This document shows, in pieces, positions 57,753 through 64,000 of a stretch of 64,000 bases of DNA. A program made the translations under genes and the position numbers. Source of the DNA: Isoperla grammatica (Eukaryota; Arthropoda; Insecta; Plecoptera; Perlodidae). Position 1 is the first letter of the stretch, and every line of letters begins with the position of its first letter. The stretch covers positions 38,384,011 through 38,448,010 of the forward strand of contig OX246744.1 of the NCBI GenBank assembly GCA_945910005.1. Direction: 5' to 3'. The notes beneath the pieces are model-generated. The model was not told the origin of the DNA, did not search any database, and saw nothing but the letters and a program-made list of their open reading frames with translations.

Positions 57753-57905
57753 CCCAAGACTACCTTACACATGCTTTCGTCACAGGTGACTGGTTCGTAG
57801 CCAATCAGCGATCGGTATTGGCCCGGATGTGTCTCGGGCAGTTCGCTGGTTGGCTACGACTGCCCCGGATGTGACGGAAGCAGGTGTAAAGTAATCTTGG
57901 GTCCA
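57753..57905. mobile_element. MITE, CCCAAGACTACC family, second copy
   Basis: Matches 12580-12743 (CCCAAGACTACCTTACACAT, GTAGCCAATCAGCGATC, GCAGTTCGCTGGTTGGCTAC). It shares the GCTTTCGTCA inner motif with the adjoining family, so the two families look related. Confidence 0.75.
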
Positions 57906-57918
57906 CTATACTCGACTC

Positions 57919-58018
57919 ACCTCCGTGCTTACTGCAGATACCGGGCAGGATGTTGAGACCGACAGCCGACAGCTCCTCGCTGTAGCCGCCAGATCGCAGC
58001 ACCTCCATTCAGGAAGAG
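57919..58018 (-). other. Possible coding exon fragment, minus strand
   Basis: On the minus strand the frame reads MEVLRSGGYSEELSAVGLNI then LPGICSKHG and meets GTGAGTCGAG, a good splice donor, at about 57922. Upstream in the same frame (to ~58080) it reads LACLGGEDSVGFSPPGIGVS followed by S and a TGA just before the Met. This is either a start exon with an open 5' leader or a decayed exon. I do not recognise the family. Confidence 0.4.
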
Positions 58019-58148
58019 ACGCCGATGCCGGGGGGTGAGAATCCTACGCTGTCTTCGCCCCCCAGGCAGGCGAGCTCTGGCGGGGGGGGGGGGGGGGGGG
58101 GGTCCCTGTAACAGAACACAGACTATTGGAACACCACTACTGACTCGT
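58019..58148. other. GC-rich flank with a poly-G run
   Basis: Contains a G run of about 22 bases (58081-58102) and otherwise the in-frame upstream part of the possible minus-strand exon. Nothing else recognised. Confidence 0.5.
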
Positions 58149-58201
58149 CCCGTCTGGGCCCGGGGAAGAATAACGTATATTCTTCCCCGAGCCCAGACGG
58201 G
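58149..58201. repeat. Palindrome at the left edge of the 68-bp array
   Basis: CCCGTCTGGGCCCGGGGAAG followed by AATA pairs with TATTCTTCCCC and GAGCCCAGACGGG across a few central bases. This is a head-to-head pair of unit ends, the point where array orientation reverses. Confidence 0.85.
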
Positions 58202-60989
58202 TCTCCTTTCGTCGCCTCTTACGACTAGCAGAGTCACTCTAGGCCAATTCTACCCCGAGCCTAGACAGGTCTCATTTAGACGCCTCTTACGACTAGCAGA
58301 GTCACTCTAGGCCTATTCTACCCCGGGCCCAGACAGGTCTCATTTAGTCGCCTCTTACGACTAGCAGAGTCACTCTCGGCCTATTCTACCCCGGGCCGAG
58401 ACGGGTTTCCTCTCTTTCGTCGCCTCTTACGACTAGCAGAGTCACTCTGGGCCTATTCTACCCCGGGCCCAGACGGGTCTCCTTTCGTCGCCTCTTACGA
58501 CTAGCAGAGTCACCCTCGGCCTATTCTACCCCGGGCTGAGACGGGTCTCCTTTCGTCGCCTCTTACGACTAGCAGAGTCACTCTAGGCCTATTCTACCCC
58601 GGGCCCAGACGGGTCTCCTTTCGTCGCCTCTTACGACTAGCAGAGTCACTCTCGGCCTATTCTACCCCGGGCCGAGACGGGTCTCCTTTCGTCGCCTCTT
58701 ACGACTAGCAGAGTCACTCTGGGCCTATTCTACCCCGGGCCCAGACGGGTCTCCTTTCGTCGCCTCTTACGACTAGCAGAGTCACCCTCGGCCTATTCTA
58801 CCCCGGGCTGAGACGGGTCTCCTTTCGTCGCCTCTTACGACTAGCAGAGTCACTCTAGGCCTATTCTACCCCGGGCCCAGACGGGTCTCCTTTCGTCGCC
58901 TCTTACGACTAGCAGAGTCACTCTCGGCCTATTCTACCCCGGGCCGAGACGGGTCTCCTTTCGTCGCCTCTTACGACTAGCAGAGTCACTCTGGGCCTAT
59001 TCTACCCCGGGCACAGACGGGTCTCCTTTCGTCGCCTCTTACGACTAGCAGAGTCACTCTCGGCCTATTCTACCCCGGGCCGAGACGGGTCTCCTTTCGT
59101 CGCCTCTTACGACTAGCAGAGTCACTCTCGGCCTATTCTACCCCGGGCCGAAACGGGTCTCCTTTCGTCGCCTCTTACGACTAGCAGAGTCACTCTGCGC
59201 CTATTCTACCCCGGGCACAGACGGGTCTCCTTTCGTCGCCTCTTACGACTAGCAGAGTCACTCTCGGCCTATTCTACCCCGGGCCGAGACGGGTCTCCTT
59301 TCGTCGCCTCTTACGACTAGCAGAGTCACTCTCGGCCTATTCTACCCCGGGCACAGACGGGTCTCCTTTCGTCGCCTCTTACGACTAGCAGAGTCACTCT
59401 CGGCCTATTCTACCCCGGGCCGAAACGGGTCTCCTTTCGTCGCCTCTTACGACTAGCAGAGTCACTCTGCGCCTATTCTACCCCGGGCACAGACGGGTCT
59501 CCTTTCGTCGCCTCTTACGACTAGCAGAGTCACTCTCGGCCTATTCTACCCCGGGCCGAGACGGGTCTCCTTTCATCGCCTCTTACGACTAGCAGAGTCA
59601 CTCTGGGCCTATTCTTCCCCGGGCCCAGACAGGTCTCCTTTCGTCGCCTCTTACGACTAGCAGAGTCACACTCGGCCTATTCTACCCCGGGCCGAGACGG
59701 GTCTTCTTTCGTCGCTCTTACGACTAGCAGAGTCACTCTCGGCCTATTCTACCCCGGGCCGAGTCGGGTCTCCTTTCGTCGCCTCTTACGACTAGCAGAG
59801 TCACTCTAGGCATATTCTACCCCGGGCCCAGACGGGTCTCATTTAGTCGCCTCTTACGACTAGCAGAGTCACTCTAGGCATATTCTACCCCGGGCCGAGT
59901 CGGGTCTCCTTTCGTCGCCTCTTACGACTAGCAGAGTCACTCTAGGCCTATTCTACCCCGGGCCCAGACGGGTCTCATTTAGTCGGCTCTTACGACTAGC
60001 AGAGTCACTCTAGGCCTATTCTAATCCGGGCTCAGACGGGTCTCATTTCGTCGCCTCTTACGACTAGCAGAGTCACTCTGGGCCTATTCTACCCCGGGCC
60101 CAGACGGGTCTCCTTTCGTCGCCTCTTACGACTAGCAGAGTCACTCTGTGCCTATTCTACCCCGGGCCGAGACGGGTCTCCTTTCGTCGCCTCTTACGAC
60201 TAGCAGAGTCACTCTCGGCCTATTCTACCCCGGGCCGAGACGGGTCTCCTTTCGTCGCCTCTTACGACTAGCAGAGTCACTCTCGGCCTATTCTACCCCG
60301 GGCCGAGACGGGTCTCCTTTTGTCGCCTCTTACGACTAGCAGAGTCACTCTGGGCCTATTCTACCCCGGGCCCAGACGGGTCGCCTTTCGTCGCCTCTTA
60401 CGACTAGCAGAGTCACTCTCGGCCTATTCTACCCCGGGCCGAGACGGGTCTCCTTTCGTCGCCTCTTACGACTAGCAGAGTCACTCTCGGCCTTTTCTAC
60501 CCCGGGCCGAGACGGGTCTCCTTTCGTCGCCTCTTACGACTAGCAGAGTCACTCTGGGCCTATTCTACCCCGGGCACAGACGGGTCTCCTGTCGTCGCCT
60601 CTTACGACCAGCAGAGTCACTCTGGGCCTATTCTACCCCGGGCCGAGACGGGTCTCCTTTCGTCGCCTCTTACGACTAGCAGAGTCACTCTCGGCCTATT
60701 CTACCCCGGGCCCAGACGGGTCTCCTTTCGTCGCCTCTTACGACTAGCAGAGTCACTCTGGGCCTATTCTACCCCGGGCCGAGACGGGTCTCCTTTCGTC
60801 GCCTCTTACGACTAGCAGAGTCACTCTCGGCCTATTCTACCCCGGGCCCAGACGGGTCTCCTTTCGTCGCCTCTTACGACTAGCAGAGTCACTCTCGGCC
60901 TATTCTACCCCGGGCCGAGACGGGTCTCCTTTCGTCGCCTCTTACGACTAGCAGAGTCACTCTGGGCCTATTCTACCCCGGGCCCAGAC
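58202..60989. repeat. 68-bp minisatellite with a conserved hairpin (~41 units)
   Basis: The unit runs GTCTCCTTTCGTCGCCTCTT, ACGACTAGCAGAGTCACTCT, then a hairpin such as CTCGGCC-TATTCTACCCCG-GGCCGAG (58375-58400). In many units both arms change together: CTGGGCC with GGCCCAG (58447-58472) and CTAGGC with GCCTAG (58237-58264). A four-unit higher-order period of 272 bp is visible at 58.37-58.93 kb. Some units have mismatched arms, mainly where different unit types have recombined. Non-coding. Confidence 0.95.
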
Positions 60990-62122
60990 CATCCACACGG
61001 TGGTTCTGATGGTTATACTTGAATATAACTGGTACTTGTTTTTACTTCCTTCTTTAAGACCAAATATATGTTTTTAATTAGAGTTTCAATGTTATGTATT
61101 TATTTCTTAATCATTTTAGTAATGTTGAAATATTGTGATTTATTGAAAAACCGGTAAATGTTCGGGAAAGTATTCCTGAAGAAGAAAGGAAAATAAGAAT
61201 CAGTTATACTCAGGTATTACATTAACTTTAACAAAGAAAGGTCAGAGGTATTGTTTTAACCTTTATGACCTTGTATAGTTGTGCAAGGTGAAGACAGAGA
61301 GTCTCTTGGTTAATTATAAATAATATTGGTAACATACGGGACGCAGAGACTCAACAGTTTTAACTAACTTTTATCCGAATTCTCATAGTATTTAATATTT
61401 ATACAATTGGAAGAAGGCGCAATTTATGTTTAAAGTTAGATACCAAAAAAAAAAAAAAAACACCGTTAAATTATTTGTAAATTCGTGGGGAAAAGTGAGC
61501 TTAAACTGGTGAGTCAAAAACTCAATAGTTCACTTAACTTCACTTGACTCGTTCACTTTGCTCGTTTGGTGAGTAAAAACTGGGGTCTCAAAAAATTACA
61601 TCTTCTTTCAATTGTTTTAAACCACGAGACTTCGTTTAGAAAAGTGAGTGAGTCGCTGTATCCCATATTTACCATAACATGTTGTAGAGGAGTGTTTTAG
61701 AGTGTTCTTATGTAAAAGTGTAGAGTTCTGTATGCCAGTGACAGCTTACCGGTCCTCGCCTCCAGGACAGTCGCGTCACGTAAACGGGACAGGACAGGCT
61801 GTCCTGGTCTCCCAGAGCTCGAACCAGGACTCCACGCTTATGGCACTCACATGATTTAAATCAATTATATATAATTTTCAGAGCTCTTATTTTACAGTCT
61901 GTCTTGAATTGAAATGAATGCAGCTCTAACTTTAGTTGCGTTTCCACAGATGTAAGCGATACAGGTAACAATGGGTGGAGCAAAATCGCGTTTTGCTGTA
62001 ACTGCAATTATTGAGCTGTTATATTGTTATGTACCACGGCAGTACCAGGCTGGACGAACGATCATCGTCGCGATTACCCCAGTAATCGTGACATGGGCGT
62101 AGCGATACGCTCCCAGCCCTGC
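60990..62122. other. AT-rich DNA, nothing firmly identified
   Basis: Includes a poly-A run (about 61446-61460) and GTGAGTCAAAAACTC-type short repeats near 61500-61590. At 61790-61845 the minus strand reads CCTGGTTCGAGCTCTGG, a B-box-like phrase that may mark a decayed tRNA-derived repeat. No gene recognised. Confidence 0.45.
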
Positions 62123-62130
62123 CTTGTCAC

Positions 62131-62809
62131 CAGTGGCGTAACTAGGAATTATTTCGGGGGGGGTTAATTTGGGAAAAGTGAGATGAGGGGACTGAAAGGG
62201 GTCTGGGGCGAAGCCCCAGCCGCCGGAGGCCATTTCGCCGAAGGCGAATTTTTTTTCACTTCTATAACTATTATTTTGTGCCTTATAGACTCAAATAATA
62301 CTACTCGAACCACTCACTACTCGTTTGTTTGTATTATATTGAAGTTACAATGTTACAGTAAGTATTACTTATTTTTTTAAATAAGAATTGCATAGAAATT
62401 GTGTTTTTCATGTTTTATGGTTGTTCAATATAATCTCAAGATGAAGTGAAACTGTGGTCACAAGTCACACACATTTAAATTTTAATTCACACAGCGTCAT
62501 ATTGTAATATTAGATAAATGCATTTTTATTTATAGGCACCCTTACTTTTACTGGTTCGAGCGAAAGGTACATTAGTTCATTGTAGATGAACACATAAATA
62601 TAATTGAATTATTGAAAGAAATTATACATCTTATCTAAGTGAAGTGGTATGATAAATATAATGAAAATATTATTTGTTGCGATTGTTATACACTGAAGTG
62701 GTTTAGGGATCTTAAAGTATTAAGTAAATGTAGTATTAAGTAAAGTCATTCTCGATGTAGTTTCGGGGGGGGTTTAAACCCCCTAAACCCCCCCTTAGTT
62801 ACGCCACTG
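62131..62809. mobile_element. hAT-type MITE, CAGTGGCGTAACTA family, second complete copy
   Basis: 679 bp, flanked by exact 8-bp duplications CTTGTCAC (62123-62130, 62810-62817). It is the reverse complement, with moderate divergence, of 43110-43780, including the same GTTTAAAC that served as target for another hAT element in spacer copy 1. A 65-aa frame at 62183-62380 is incidental. Confidence 0.92.
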
Positions 62810-62817
62810 CTTGTCAC

Positions 62818-63346
62818 TAACGGGGATCGTAAGATGGCATTGTTCACAATGCAGTCTATTCAAGAAAATACCATGGTTCAACAATGAAGATTACGTTTAT
62901 TCAATGCCGGAATTATGTAACATAACACAACCAGACCCGTGAACATGTGGCTTTGGCTATAACACGTTTATACCGTCAAGGCCTGTCAATCAATCTCAAA
63001 CTCACCCGAGTCGTAGCCCCGGCTTCCCGCTCGAGGTGGTTGGTGATTGGCTTCCCGGCTCCTGCTTCCCTCGACGTCCATTATGACACTTCCCCCGTTG
63101 CCCGTGATTCACTCTTATTCGGCGTTACAGCTCGAGTCCCCCCCCCTCCACACCTTGGTTATAGACCCCTTCCTCATGACGTCACGTCTCTCTACGTCAT
63201 CGCCTGCCACGGCGAAGAAATGCCGACAACAATAACATCGTAACAATAATAAGTAAATAATGAAACAGATAATGTTTTGGACAAAAACCGCCGACCTTCG
63301 TACATTATGTAATGAATCCCGACGCTTGTCCCAATCATCTGTTTAC
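62818..63346. other. Unassigned DNA
   Basis: The frames at 62947-63243 and 63047-63235 overlap in different phases and have no recognisable domain. Base composition at 62990-63235 is somewhat GC-richer than the surroundings. Confidence 0.4.
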
Positions 63347-63348
63347 TA

Positions 63349-63539
63349 AAGGCTGGTACACACAGATTTTGAAGACATAATGCATAAGGTTTTAACGTTG
63401 TTTTAAAAACAACAATGAAAACAACGTCTTAAAACTAAAACTTTGTGTGAACGCCAGTACGTGTTTCCTATGATCCAACTTTACGACTACGCGTTAAACC
63501 TTAAATCGTATGTCTTAAAAATCTGTGTGGACCAGCCTT
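63349..63539. mobile_element. Short TA-flanked MITE (191 bp)
   Basis: Ends AAGGCTGGTACACACAGATT and, complemented, AAGGCTGGTCCACACAGATT, with TA on each side (63347-63348, 63540-63541). It contains a second inner inverted pair (ACGTTGTTTT with AAAACAACG). Related to the truncated copy at 3045-3497. Confidence 0.85.
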
Positions 63540-63541
63540 TA

Positions 63542-64000
63542 ACTAACTAGGCCCGCCGACCATGCACAATTATTGCATAGCCAACTGACCCAGTTGCAAT
63601 ACTCAAAACATTACGACACCAGTTGTCCAAACAACTCCATGGAATCTCACCGATCAGAAAGGGCTCAAATCCGTGAAACCCAGCCTTTCATGACAATATA
63701 GATGGGAAGACAAATAAATAAACTGAGACGTTTCGGCCAACTAGTAGTCTTGATCACTCAGCGTGAGTAGGAAAAATAAACTTAAACTTAAAACTAGGGT
63801 AGTAGGGTATTATTTAATAATAATAAATAGGGTATTATTTATTCATTTGTCTTCTAATCTATATGTTTCTCAATGCGACCTATCTACTTTCTCAGGTGAG
63901 TTGTCGTCCTTCTGTACATTTTCCCTCACTAGAACATGTTGATCTTGTTCTGAGTTTCAATTAACTCAGCCGTTTTGGCCTCTCTAAGTATACACTATTA
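63542..64000. other. Unassigned right edge with a shared ribozyme-like motif
   Basis: No gene. Positions 63724-63773 repeat the motif at 2084-2133; AATAAATAGGGTATTATTT is locally repeated near 63810-63840. Confidence 0.45.

Noticed and set aside
62947..63243. 98-aa coding gene
   Set aside because: No domain, overlapping alternative frame, no splice or start context; could be an exon but nothing supports it.

Overview
This is animal nuclear DNA. It holds an RCC1/RING/SINA-type gene whose 5' end lies at an apparent splice acceptor, a Penelope-like element with a GIY-YIG endonuclease, a Helitron helicase remnant, at least five non-autonomous hAT-type elements with 8-bp target-site duplications (TSDs), several MITE families, and large minisatellite arrays. 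The composition fits an invertebrate (marine invertebrate is a guess), but the sequence does not settle the species. There are no operons, ribosome-binding sites or CRISPR arrays.

Layout. 1-3.5 kb: simple repeats, a 1.0-kb hAT element and a MITE whose right end is lost at the edge of a minisatellite. 3.5-8.4 kb: a ~138-bp minisatellite with a poly-G run in nearly every unit. 8.9-9.2 kb: a long inverted repeat whose arms are tRNA-like. 10.6-12.5 kb: the only convincing intact gene, an RCC1 propeller joined to a SIAH-type RING, zinc-finger and substrate-binding module. 14.5-15.6 kb: a decayed Penelope-like element (PLE). 15.6-43.35 kb: a 152/130-bp satellite that starts at the PLE stop codon, split into four arrays by copies of a spacer. 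Each array ends by running into a hammerhead-ribozyme-like sequence.

43.1-49.5 kb: an intact hAT MITE, then a Helitron helicase pseudogene. The pseudogene is interrupted by a 1.27-kb hAT element and swollen by a ~95-copy 34-bp minisatellite derived from its own helicase codons. 51.5-54.7 kb: a 94-bp minisatellite with a pol III B-box match in nearly every unit. 55.5-57.9 kb: a duplicated old repeat carrying a foldback hAT, plus two related MITE families. 58.1-61.0 kb: a 68-bp minisatellite whose units can form a hairpin with compensatory changes. 61-64 kb: AT-rich DNA, another copy of the hAT MITE and a TA-flanked MITE.

The genes do not form a pathway. The unifying theme is transposable elements turning into tandem repeats: two of the five large arrays can be traced base by base to a parent element in the same window. 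Duplicated segments also supply natural empty sites that prove several insertions. Exact copy numbers and near-identical duplicated blocks depend on the assembly being right.
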